A stretch of 64,000 bases of DNA from Candidatus Peribacteria bacterium. Its GTDB lineage: Bacteria > Patescibacteriota > Gracilibacteria > BD1-5 > UBA6164. The DNA is taken from positions 992,001-1,056,000 of the forward strand of contig CP060226.1 in NCBI GenBank assembly GCA_023898505.1. The letters are read 5' to 3'. The notes below the pieces were generated by a model that saw nothing but the letters and a program-made list of their open reading frames with translations, was not told where the DNA came from and searched no databases. Below are positions 29,362-38,912 of this stretch, in pieces (the stretch's first letter is position 1; the number at the start of each line of letters is the position of its first letter). The position numbers were made by a program, and so were the translations under genes.

Positions 29362-30552
29362 ATGAAAAAACAAGCAAAAATTTACCACTTCGATTCCTTT
29401 GGAAAGAGGCAAGAAAAGTATGATAGACTCAATACTACGGAGTTTCAGGATGTTTCGTGGAAAGAGCTTGAACTCAAAGAACCGTATTATTTCTTTGTTC
29501 CCAAAGACTTTGGACTTGAAGAAAAGTATAATAGAGGGTGTTCTGTGAGTGAGATATTTCAAGAGTTTAATAGTTGAATTGAAAGTTGAAAAGATAAGGA
29601 ATTGGTAAAATTTAACTCTAAAGAATTTTCAGGAGATTTACAAAATTATGAATCTACTTATTTGTATAGACCTTTTGATATTAGATTTATTCCATTTGAT
29701 AACTCTATTTTACATAGATCCAGGTTACCAGTTATGGGCAATATGTTACATAAGAATCTTGGACTTATTTCTAAAAGATGAATACCTTTTAATTGTCCTC
29801 CTATTTTCTTATCAAATACTATTGTTGATAGAAGAGTTTTTACTCCAGCTTGAACACAATGAGCAGAGTCTATTTTCCCCCTCTACCTCTATCAACAAAA
29901 TCCATTAGAATGAACGGAGGAAAAGACTCCAAATTTTAATATGGAAGTTATTCAGAAAATAGAGAAAAAACTAAAAATGAAATTATTCATAGATCCCCGT
30001 GTCAAGCACGAAGATGACAACGAGAAGATAGAAAACTCTTTTTCTCCCGAAGATTTACTCGATTATATCTATGCAGTTTTACACTCAAAAAGTTATAGAG
30101 ACACCTATAAAGAGTTTCTGAAAATAGATTTTCCAAAGATTCCATTTGATGTTTCAAAAGAAGTATTTTTAAAGATGAGAGATCTATGAAGAGAGTTACG
30201 AGAGTACCACTTGATGGAAAACGAACATCTCAGTCCTCAAAACTTTATTACGACGTATCCTGTGGATGGAGATAACGAAGTCGGAAAAGTAAGATATGAA
30301 ATAGATTCTGAATCGAGTTCAGAATGACAATTCGGAAAAGTGTTTATAAATGATGGTCAATATTTTGAATGAGTTCCAAATGACGTTTGGGAATTTTATA
30401 TCTGATGATATCAACCAGCACAAAAGTGGTTAAAAGATAGAAAGGGAAGAAAATTAACGTATGAAGATATATTGCACTATAGTAAGATAGTTGTATGTCT
30501 AAAGGAGACGATGAGGATTATGGAGGAGATAGAACATATGGTACATTGGTAG
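29362..30552 (+). CDS. Type IIG restriction-modification enzyme, C-terminal part
   Basis: The 396-residue frame begins MKKQAKIYHFDSFGKRQEKYD and continues the methyltransferase C-terminus and target-recognition domain (YLYRPFDIRFIPFDN, PNFNMEVIQKIEKKL..., the ending MRIMEEIEHMVHW). It is in a different frame from the first half. Two palindromic repeats (29992-30018 and 30304-30328) are translated in it as DPRVKHEDDNE and DSESSSEGQ. Many TGA glycines. It may be a separate specificity-like subunit or the remnant of a broken gene. Confidence 0.75.
29992..30018. repeat. Palindromic repeat inside the type IIG C-part, copy 1
   Basis: GATCCCCGTGTCAAGCACG...GATGAC, the same repeat family as in sufB, read as DPRVKHEDD. 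Confidence 0.75.
30304..30328. repeat. Palindromic repeat inside the type IIG C-part, copy 2
   Basis: GATTCTGAA TCGAG TTCAGAATGAC, read as DSESSSEG with TGA as glycine. Stem arms covary relative to the sufB copy. Confidence 0.85.
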
Positions 30553-30575
30553 TTACTTTTTAAATATTTTAAGAT

Positions 30576-32210
30576 ATGGATTTTCAAGAATTACAAGAGT
30601 TTTTATCTCAAGCATGCCAATCTCCGAACGGAGAGTATGAAAAGTTAGAGTTAAAAGAAGCAAAAGTCCAATACTCTGTTATGGGCTGAGAAAAAAGAAA
30701 CAGGAATTCTATATATGCTTATACCGTAGCACTTGGAAACGAATGAGGATGAAAACTATTATTATGAGTGAAAAACGATAAAACTATTGTCGGGACAAAT
30801 CTCCCTTTAAATTTCAATGATGTAAAAACACAGATTTATAACAAGATAGGGAAAAGAATTCAAATTGAAGAGGTGCTTTGTTCTGAAGGGAAAAAAGTGA
30901 TTGTAATTCTCATACCTCCAAGGTGAATCGGTGAAGTTTTAAAGTTTTATGGAGTGCCATTGATGAGAGTGGGCGAAGAATTACATGATATGGATGATGC
31001 CACTCAGAGAAAAATACTGTTAGAGTGAGAGTCTGATTGGTCGGCGAAAATTGTCCCCTGAGCTGGGATACAAGATTTAGACGATAATGCTTTAAGAGAA
31101 TTTGAAATATTGTATAAGAAATATAAAGGTACTTCACTTTCTGTACAGCAGATTCTTGTAAATCTTTGACTCATACGAGGTTGAGATATCACTTATGCTT
31201 CGTTAGTGCTTTTAGGAAAACAAGAAAGCTTGAGAAAGTATCTTGCAAATGCTGAAGTAATTTTTCAGTATAGAAACAATAAGCATGATATTACATACAG
31301 TGATAGAGAAAACTATCGAGAGGCATATATCTTATCTCAAGCCAAAATATGGAATAAAATCTATTCTCGTAATCAAATAACGCAAATACATGAGTGATTT
31401 ATTACTCAAGAAATCCCATCATATAATGAAGAGGCTGTTAAAGAGGCTATCAACAATGCCATAGTACATCGAGATTATAGAGATCCTGGTTCTATAACTA
31501 TTAAACAGTCTTCACAAGAGTTTGAGGTACAGAGCCCGTGAGGATTTTTACCATGAATTACCGTTGAGAATATAGTTGATACGCCATCAAAACCAAGAAA
31601 TAGATTACTTGCAGAAACACTTGAGCATATTCGTTTTGTTCAGCGAGCATGACAGGGTATGGATACTATCTTTCAAACAAGTATAGAGGAGGGGAAATGA
31701 AGGCCAGATTTTTCTCAATCAGATGAATATAATGTAGTATTGAAGATTTCTGCACAAATAAAGAATAAATGATTTTTAGAGTTTCTTCAAAAGGTGATCT
31801 GAGAAAAACAGTTTTCATTTTGAGTACATGACTTAATACTGTTGCAAGATTTAGTGGATAATTCTTGAAACATTTTAAAATCAGAAGTAAAAAGATTTAT
31901 AGATATGGGTATTGTTGAACAGATATGAAATACAAGGGGTGCGAAGTATGTACTTTCTCATAAATATTATAAAGATTATGCACAAGCATGAACTCATACT
32001 AGACTTGTGGGAATTTCTAGAGATGCCAAGAAGCACCTAATGCTTCAGCATTTAGAAAAAAATAAAAGTTGAGCTGTATTATCGGACTTTGTTCAAGCAT
32101 TTCCTGATATTACCCGAAAAGATATTTCAAATCTGTTACAGGAGTTAAAAAAACAATGAAAAATTATATCCGAGGGAGATAGGCGTTGGGCTGTTTGGAA
32201 AGTTAAATAG
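30576..32210 (+). CDS. AlbA_2/Schlafen-type ATP-binding regulator (RecG-like annotation)
   Basis: The 544-residue protein has an N-terminal AlbA_2 domain (YEKLELKEAK, YTVALGNEGGGKLLLGVKND), the central and C-terminal blocks of the ATP-binding AAA_4-associated family (YNEEAVKEAINNAIVHRDYR, VQSPGGFLPGITVENI, RFVQRAGQGMDTIF), and winged-helix segments at the end (ITRKDISNLLQELKKQGKI). Such proteins are often labelled ATP-dependent DNA helicase RecG-like and are frequent in defence islands. It has very many TGA glycines. It follows the type IIG gene by 23 bp and could be functionally tied to it. Confidence 0.82.
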
Positions 32211-32321
32211 CTTTACTTTTTAGATATAGAAACATATATGTATGCTTTTTTCTCAATTTTAAGCAGATTTAAATAGCTTTAAATAGTTTAAAAATTAGTC
32301 TAAAGGTTATTACAAAGGATA

Positions 32322-32364
32322 AAAAAATAGATATCTAAAATAGTTGTTTTAGATATCTATTTTT
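32322..32364. terminator. Strong bidirectional terminator
   Basis: AAAATAGATATCTAAAA TAGTTG TTTTAGATATCTATTTT is a perfect 17 bp stem with a T-run. It separates the rightward AlbA_2 gene from the leftward pilC gene. Confidence 0.88.
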
Positions 32365-32376
32365 CAGGAGTTTAAT

Positions 32377-33471
32377 CTATGCAACCGTTTCCGTCACTTT
32401 CAAAATTGCTCCGAGAATCGCAAATGCAAACCAAACTACAAACACTCCTGCAACTAAAATAGCAATTGGTTCCACCCATTTTGTCAGGCTAGAGAGTGAG
32501 TAGTCTACTTCTTTGAGATATTGCTGGTTGATTTTTTCACTGATTTTTTCCAGATTTGCTGTACTTTCTCCGACAGAAAGCATCTGTAAAAAGTCGCTTG
32601 GGAAATATTTCCCAAGCTCATCTACTTTTGACATAGATTCTACGATTTTATTTCCTTTTGATACATCGTCGATGATGTCATCAAACAGACTTTCATAGAT
32701 GACACTTCCAGAAGATTTCCCTACGAGTGAAAGGGATTGGATAACATTTATCCCAGATCCGATCAGACTTCCGAGCATACCAGAGATACTTGCAAGGAGA
32801 TAGTTTTTATAGACAGTTCCTATAAGAGGGAGAGAAAGAAGAAAGCTTTCGATACTTGCTTTTCCTTTTGGGGTACTTTTATATCCGCTAAAGAGTACCA
32901 CGAGAGTGATAAAAAAGAGGATAATCGCCAAGTAATTTCCCGAAATAAATTCACTGGTTGCAATGAGTGCTTTGGTTGCTGTCGGAAGCTCTACTCCAGA
33001 AGTATCAAAGAGTGGCTGAATAGCTGGAATCACATACGTGAGGACAATAATCACCGCAATAAATAGAAACAAGAAGATAATCGCTGGGTAGGTGAGGGCA
33101 TTTTTAATCTTGAGTTTCAGGTTGTGGCTTTTTTTGAGTTCTTCACTCAGGCGAGCCAGAGCTATTACGAGAGTTCCAGTGATTTCTCCAGCCTCTATGA
33201 TAGAGATTTCTGCACTTTCAAATACCTGCGGTATTTTCTTCATCGCTTTGCTAAAAGAATCACCACTAGAGATATAAGTGATGAGTTCCGCAATCTTTTT
33301 CTTAAAGTACTCATGCTTGATCTTTTCTTGTACGGAAGCGAGAGCTTCAGTAATCGTTACTCCAGAATCCACCATGACAGAAATATATTCAAAGAAATTA
33401 TATTTATCCACCACAGGGACACGAGTAAAGAAAAACACTTCTTTTGTACTATTCGTAGTTGTTGCTATCAT
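32377..33471 (-). CDS. pilC: Type IV pilus / type II secretion inner-membrane protein PilC (GspF)
   Basis: The 364-residue protein has two GspF domains (FFEYISVMVDSGVTITEAL...SGDSFSKAM and ISGMLGSLIGSGINVIQSL...KGNKIVESM) and three hydrophobic helices, the last near the C-terminus (PIAILVAGVFVVWFAFAIL). It anchors the assembly ATPase in the membrane. No TGA. It is the third gene of a leftward run with the PilN- and PilO-like genes. Confidence 0.93.
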   Translation of the reverse strand: MIATTTNSTKEVFFFTRVPVVDKYNFFEYISVMVDSGVTITEALASVQEKIKHEYFKKKIAELITYISSGDSFSKAMKKIPQVFESAEISIIEAGEITGTLVIALARLSEELKKSHNLKLKIKNALTYPAIIFLFLFIAVIIVLTYVIPAIQPLFDTSGVELPTATKALIATSEFISGNYLAIILFFITLVVLFSGYKSTPKGKASIESFLLSLPLIGTVYKNYLLASISGMLGSLIGSGINVIQSLSLVGKSSGSVIYESLFDDIIDDVSKGNKIVESMSKVDELGKYFPSDFLQMLSVGESTANLEKISEKINQQYLKEVDYSLSSLTKWVEPIAILVAGVFVVWFAFAILGAILKVTETVA

Positions 33472-33475
33472 TTTT

Positions 33476-34030
33476 TTAAGACTTATAAAACAATTTGAGA
33501 GGAATCGTTACATTTACTGCTCCGGGAGTAGTTGTGTTTGGAAATGAAAAGTTATCGATGTAGAAACGATATTTTCCAGTGTTTCCTGTTAGAAAATCCA
33601 GATACTTTAAGAGGGTCTCTGTGTTTGAGATACGTGCTCCGAGAGTAATATTTGCTTCTTCGAGACCATATTCATTGAGCCTTGGAGCTTCAAAATTTAC
33701 GTTTTTAATGGAGATGACTCCAGAACCAGAATTCATTGCCTCAGTACTTTTATAGAGGTAATTAATAATATCTGTTTGGTTATACTCTACGAGAAATTTG
33801 CTGACTTCTTTTTGCTTTTCAGAGTTGCTCCCATTGAGTTCATTTTGTAGGGTATTGAGCTTACTGAGCTCCTCTTTTTTTGTTTGGAGTTCTTCAGCGT
33901 ATGCGCTTTGTGTATCCTGGGCTACTTCAAGATTATAGTATACATTTTTGGTAACAAAGATGACAATGAAAAATGCAAATAAGATAATGAGTGTTGCAAT
34001 GAATTGATGATTTTGTTTTGTTATACTCAT
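33476..34030 (-). CDS. pilO: PilO-like pilus assembly protein
   Basis: The 184-residue protein has an N-terminal hydrophobic helix (FIATLIILFAFFIVIFVT), a coiled coil (EELQTKKEELSKLNTLQNEL) and a ferredoxin-like C-domain (ISNTETLLKYLDFL), the plan of PilO in the PilMNOP alignment complex. No TGA. It lies between the PilN-like gene and pilC. The name rests on topology and order, as sequence similarity is low in this family. Confidence 0.7.
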   Translation of the reverse strand: MSITKQNHQFIATLIILFAFFIVIFVTKNVYYNLEVAQDTQSAYAEELQTKKEELSKLNTLQNELNGSNSEKQKEVSKFLVEYNQTDIINYLYKSTEAMNSGSGVISIKNVNFEAPRLNEYGLEEANITLGARISNTETLLKYLDFLTGNTGKYRFYIDNFSFPNTTTPGAVNVTIPLKLFYKS

Positions 34031-34053
34031 GGGAAATAAGAGATTAAAAGATA

Positions 34054-34581
34054 TTATTGTAATACAAAGCTTGCCTCAAATTCAATCAAATCGTGCCCAG
34101 AAAGAGCATCGATAAATTGGAGTGCAAAGAGTGCGGTCTTTTCATTTTTATATGTCTGCATAAAGCTCGTTACCTTTTCATAGGCTAATTGGACGTCGTC
34201 TGCAGTGGTTTCAGCAGATATCGTAGTACCAATTTGTCCATTTTGATACTTAAATCCTTCAATAGAGAGCTTGTAAGTATCTCTGAAACTATTGAGATGA
34301 CGAACAAATGTGCTAATCTGTGAGCGTTTGTAAAAATCAGCAAATGCTGACTCATTGAGACTCAGAACATCATATATCTGCAAGCGAGGATCTTTTTTGA
34401 TGTTCATAATAGAAGTATCATGAGTGAGAATCTCTGCCTTAATACTTTCATTTTCAGATTCTACCTTGAGGGTGTATCCATACATCCCACCAGTAATGAC
34501 GAGAATGAGTACGAGAAAGCCAATACTGATATGCAATAGTGAAATTCCCTTGGATTGGTAGAGAGGAGAAGTGGTGCCCAT
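34054..34581 (-). CDS. PilN-like pilus assembly protein
   Basis: The 175-residue protein has a short cytoplasmic N-terminus, one hydrophobic helix (LLHISIGFLVLILVITGGMYGY), and a periplasmic ferredoxin-like domain. This is the PilN plan, except that the cytoplasmic INLLP motif is not visible. It precedes the PilO-like gene by 23 bp on the same strand. Confidence 0.6.
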   Translation of the reverse strand: MGTTSPLYQSKGISLLHISIGFLVLILVITGGMYGYTLKVESENESIKAEILTHDTSIMNIKKDPRLQIYDVLSLNESAFADFYKRSQISTFVRHLNSFRDTYKLSIEGFKYQNGQIGTTISAETTADDVQLAYEKVTSFMQTYKNEKTALFALQFIDALSGHDLIEFEASFVLQ

Positions 34582-34654
34582 AAAATTTTTTTAAGAGATA
34601 AAATTCTTAGTTGTATGGTACCATACCTCGAAAAAGAAGTACAAAAGTTTCACA

Positions 34655-34690
34655 AAAAAAGAAGCCTTTTAACTAGACTTCTTTTTATTA
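34655..34690 (-). terminator. Terminator after the pilin-like gene
   Basis: AAAAAAGAAG...CTTCTTTTTATT hairpin lies 15-50 bp past the stop of the TrbC-like gene. Confidence 0.6.
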
Positions 34691-34704
34691 TTCCGTGTTA
34701 TTAA

Positions 34705-35136
34705 TTATTGACTTGGAGCGTTTAGAATCGTATTTATCAAAAATGTTGTTATTGGGAAGGCAAGCCAGATAAGGATAATCCCGATGATCACATAGACGAT
34801 AATGTTTTTTGATTTCTTCATCTTTTCCTCATCTCCTGAACCAGTGAGAAGCTGAAACCCTGAGTAGATGATATAAATAACGGCAACAATAGATAGAAAT
34901 GTGAGGGTATAACGAATAACATCTTGGATGTACTGAGATGCGGTTCTTTCTGTTTCTATATCTTGAAGTCATGATTTTACGAGCGCAGCACCCTCATCAA
35001 GACCACATTCTCCACTAGTACAAACATGGAGTTCTGGCTCTCCTGTACTGACGATATCTCCAAAAAAACCAGCAAAACTCGTCGAAGTACAGAGTAGGCT
35101 TCCGATTAACAAAAATCAAACGATGACCTTTTTCAT
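34705..35136 (-). CDS. TrbC/VirB2-like (T4SS pilin family) membrane protein
   Basis: The 143-residue protein has a signal peptide (MKKVIVGFLLIGSLLCTSTSFA), a Cys pair (HVCTSGECG), and two hydrophobic helices (YTLTFLSIVAVIYIIYSG, NIIVYVIIGIILIWLAF) joined by a charged loop GSGDEEKMKKSK. This pattern is common in CPR genomes and annotated as TrbC/VirB2 or pilin. Its role there is unknown, possibly a conjugation- or uptake-like pilus. It stands alone before a divergent gene. TGA at residues 7 and ~56. Confidence 0.75.
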
Positions 35137-35216
35137 GAAACAAAATTTATGATTTACTTTTGAGAGATTATATATAAATTGTTCCAATAACAAATTTTAG
35201 TCATAATTTTTTAGAG

Positions 35217-36233
35217 ATGATTCGAATAATCTTTACATATCTGACTTTGGTCTTGTATATTGGGGCGATGTATTATTTGTCTGGTGGGATAGGGGTTGCG
35301 TATTATTTGGGCTCAGTATTTGTCTACTTTTTTATATTCTATGCTATTTATCTTCTTGTAAAGAAAATTCGTATCCAGGGGGCTATTCCAGCACGGGAAT
35401 TTCTTGACCTGTTTTTGTATCGTATCCATCTGATAATCTTTATCGTGGTGGCGATTCTTGGTGTATTTTCTGTGTATCAAAATGAAATAAGCCCAGCAAA
35501 AACTCCACAGTATACGCTTCAGAACGGTAAGAAGACAGTCGTATTTCAAACGATGAGTCATATCGCTACTGAGGATTTTTATGATCAGGTACAGGCAATG
35601 ATTACGGGGAAAAAGGCAGAGTGATACGTGTTATTTTATGAAGGAGTGAGGCCTGGAAGTAAAGAAAGCTCAGAAGCGTTTAATCGTGCTATTGGGTTTA
35701 GCTTTGATGCCGATACCTATAAATATATGTCCCAACTTTATGGGGCAGTACACCAAAATAATGATGACTTTCTTGGAATTGGAACAACTCCAGATTATAA
35801 TGTAGATCTTGATATGGACCAGATTATGCAGTACTATGCAGACGCACAAGTAGCCTACAATATCTCCGATTCATGAAGTACAGATATGCTTCCCGTAGAT
35901 ATCTCAAAAGATGTCATGGAAGCCCTCAGTAGTGTCAATGAACGTCAGTTACAAGTCTTGGTATATATCAATCGTGCCGTCCTGAATGCTATTATAAAAA
36001 ATGATAGTGTTCGTTCGTTTATTGCTGATAATATTGGAAATGAAAGATTGTTTGATGTGATACTCAATCAGAGAAATGATGTTGTTGCTCGTCAAATTCA
36101 AGGCAGTGAAGATAGTCAGATCATCGTGCTCTATGGACTCCTCCACTTTGAAGGTATCTTAAAACTCCTTTCTTCGTTTGATCAAAACTGGCAGATAACA
36201 AAAACAGTAGACTTATATCCACTGAAAGATTAG
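35217..36233 (+). CDS. TraB/PrgY-like membrane protein
   Basis: The 338-residue protein starts with three hydrophobic helices (IIFTYLTLVLYIGAMYYL, AYYLGSVFVYFFIFYAIY, IIFIVVAILGVFSVY), followed by an extracytoplasmic domain. The order TVVFQTMSHIATEDFYDQV, VLFYEGVRPG, LNQRNDVVARQI and IIVLYGLLHFEGILKLL resembles the TraB/GumN layout (GxxHxxS, ExxR, RN, GxxH), though the first Gly/His box is diverged. TGA glycines at 35622 and 35874. Its stop overlaps the convergent PrsW stop by 4 bp. Confidence 0.6.
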
Positions 36234-37210
36234 TTTTCTTCTCTATAAAATATACTACTTACATACAAGTATCCTCCTACAAAATAGAGAAGGATAACAG
36301 CAGAGAAACCAAGCGTCAGACCAATATCAAATATAGCATGAAAAATAATTGATAGAAAGAGCCCAGTAAACAGTATCTTGAGATACGGGAAACTGAGGCT
36401 TTTTTCATGGTAGAGAATCACGGCTTTCGAAAAATAGTAGGCAACAAAGCTACTACAAAGAACATGTACCATCACAGAAAATACGGAACGAAAGAAATAT
36501 AGTTTTGCGAGTTCCCAGGAAAACCCAGATTGGGTATATAGGTGAGTGAGATAAAGGGTGTTTTCTGCAAGAGAAAATCCCAGCGCGATAAAGATGGCAT
36601 ACAGTACCCCAGTTTTTATATCTCGGATATCTCAGAGACTTGATTGTACAAAGTTGAAGTGTTTTGTCGCTTCCTCTATAATTGCAATGATGAGGTAGTA
36701 AAAGATGATAAGTTTTGTGCTGTTAAAGATGATATTTTGAAAGGTTACTTGGGTATCAAGTGGAGTATTTGCTCCGATGACATCAAATATGTATCCCAGT
36801 ATGAGGATACCAAGGGATACGAGAATTCAGAAAAATAAGAAAGAAAGCATGCTTGAGATATAGCCCCAGAGATGTTGGCGGAATCGATAGAGTACACCGA
36901 TGAGGAGAGAAAAAAGACCAATAATTGTAAAGATAATCCCGAGAGAAATACTAAGAGAGATAGTAGAAAAGATTTCTTCGATATGAGATAAGTATGAAAA
37001 GGGATTGAGATAGGGAATTTTTGAAACCTCTGTTATCTTTTCAAAGTAGAGGAGTGGAAATACTGAGAGTACCCCCGCAACAATCCCGACAGAGAATCTT
37101 TTACGGTTCATGCTCCCACTTTCAAAGTATGAAAATACATAGCCCCAAATGATTATAGGGATGAGGCTCGTAAGTCCAAGGGTGGCAATAAGAAGTATGT
37201 TAGAAATCAT
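36230..37210 (-). CDS. PrsW-type intramembrane protease
   Basis: The 326-residue polytopic protein has IIEEATKH (EExxK motif), a second motif region with ALGFSLAENTLY (the FxxxE motif), VMVHVLCSSF (the third motif His) and SIIFHAIFDIG (HAxxD). These are the PrsW/CAAX-like protease catalytic positions. Substrate is unknown. In Bacillus PrsW cleaves an anti-sigma factor. TGA glycines in FFGILV and SLGDIRD. Confidence 0.8.
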
Positions 37211-37230
37211 TATCGAAAGATTTTATAGTT

Positions 37231-37407
37231 TCAAAATTTTACATAACTTTCACCATCCTGACTACGCTTTTTGCCAAAGGCAGCGCTTAAAAATAGCATG
37301 TTCATACCGATAAAGATAAAAAAGCCACCAATCAAAAATGACAAAAACTCTGGAAAGGCGATAATGATAGCGCCAAAACCAATGAGTATAAGGGGAAAGA
37401 GTTTCAT
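37231..37407 (-). CDS. Small membrane protein
   Basis: The 58-residue protein MKLFPLILIGFGAIIIAF... has two short hydrophobic helices and a basic tail GKKRSQDGE. It follows murA by sharing its strand and precedes the PrsW gene. No TGA. A family cannot be named. Confidence 0.5.
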   Translation of the reverse strand: MKLFPLILIGFGAIIIAFPEFLSFLIGGFFIFIGMNMLFLSAAFGKKRSQDGESYVKF

Positions 37408-37454
37408 AACGGATAAATTAAGATAGTAAATGTGAGAAGTATTATTTTTTGTAT

Positions 37455-37500
37455 GATCCTGAATCTGCCGAGTTCTCGGGACACGCAAGTTTAGGATGAC
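37455..37500. repeat. Dispersed palindromic repeat, intergenic copy
   Basis: GATCCTGAATCTGCCGAG...GCAAGTTTAGGATGAC with inner CCGAGTTCTCGG. It is the inverse orientation of the copy at 10684. Confidence 0.8.
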
Positions 37501-37518
37501 GGCATGTTTATACAGTGA

Positions 37519-38772
37519 CTATATTTCTTTGATATCGGCACCGAGATTTTGAAGTTTAGAAATGATATTTTCGTATCCACGGTGGATATATTCTACGTTG
37601 GTAATTTTTACGGTATCTGTCGAGATAAGACCCGCAATAATCATCGCTACTCCTGCACGCAAGTCCCAGCTCGTTACGGTTCCTCCACGAAGTGGGGTTG
37701 GTCAAAATACAAGCGCCTCATGGGGGTTTAAGATAGCAACATGTGCTCCCAGATTTTCGAGTTCTCATAGAAAATTGAGCCTCCCTTCGAAAAGAACTTC
37801 ATGGATGCGACCAGTTCCCTCTGCTTGGGTCATAAGTACGCTCAATGGTGACTGTAGGTCTGTTGGGAATCCTGGGAATATGTTGGTTTGTATACTGGTA
37901 GGGAGGAGTTTTTTTGCGCGGTAGACGCGGAGGATATCAGTATCTTTTTCTTCTACTTTTACTCCTGCCTGCTGTAAACAGCTGATAAAGCTGTAGAGGT
38001 CTGAGATGGCAGCATGATGGATATCGATATACTCTTTTGCGGCGAGGGCTCCGATAATCATAAAGGTTCCAGCTTCAATATAGTCTGGTATAATCGTTGC
38101 CTCTACGTTTGTTTCCAGTGTTTCTACTCCGGTAATAATGATGCTATGATCATAACGAATCTTTATATCCGCCCCAGCACTACGAAGCATATCAATGAGG
38201 TTCATAACATGAGGCTCAATGGCAGCATTTTTTATAGTCGTAGTTCCTTGGCGGAGGACATTTGCCACGATAAGATTTTCTGTAGCAGTGACTCAAAACC
38301 CTCCGTTTAGAATAATATCGCCCGTTTCTTTTTCTCCAGAGATCTCGATACTATCAGGAGTCACGGTTGTTTGATAACCAATTTCCTTGAGTCCTTGAAG
38401 ATGAGTATCGATAGGACGAGCACCGAGTTTACATCCTCCAGGAAATGGTATGTCTATAGTTCAGAAGTGATGCAGAAGCGGTGATATGAGTAAGATAGAC
38501 GCCCTAATCTTTTTCATCTTATCAAGATCAAGTCACTGTTCTTGAAGGTGGAGGGTATCGAGAGTAATCGTGTGTCCATCTTTTTCTATGAGAACTCCAA
38601 CTCCAGAAAGGATGTCGAGAAAGGTGCGGACATCGGCAATATCGGGGACATTATGAAGGGTGATTTTCCCTTGAATTAAGAGACTCGCAGCTAAAATTGG
38701 AAGAGCTGCATTTTTAGAGCCACTAATCACTACTTCTCCTTGTAACTCTTTTCCTCCGATGACTTGTATCAC
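37519..38772 (-). CDS. murA: UDP-N-acetylglucosamine 1-carboxyvinyltransferase MurA
   Basis: The 417-residue protein starts GTG at 38772 (MIQVIGGKELQGEVVISGSKN). The catalytic cysteine is in PGGCKLGARPIDTHLQGL, then NVLRQGTTTIKNAA, PDYIEAGTFMI and SVLMTQAEGTG follow. It starts peptidoglycan synthesis and is the fosfomycin target. The active-site Cys is present rather than Asp. Glycines at 38530 and at several others are TGA. The chain ends LQNLGADIKEI at TAG. Confidence 0.96.
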
Positions 38773-38912
38773 GTTTCGTAAATTTATAGGTAAAATAACA
38801 AGAAAAAGGATACAATAAATTATTTTTTTTTCAATTTTTAATTTTTACTTTTGGCGCGTTTCAATATAATTCTTGTCGTAAAAAAGTTCTTTTATCCCTT
38901 GATATATTTGCA

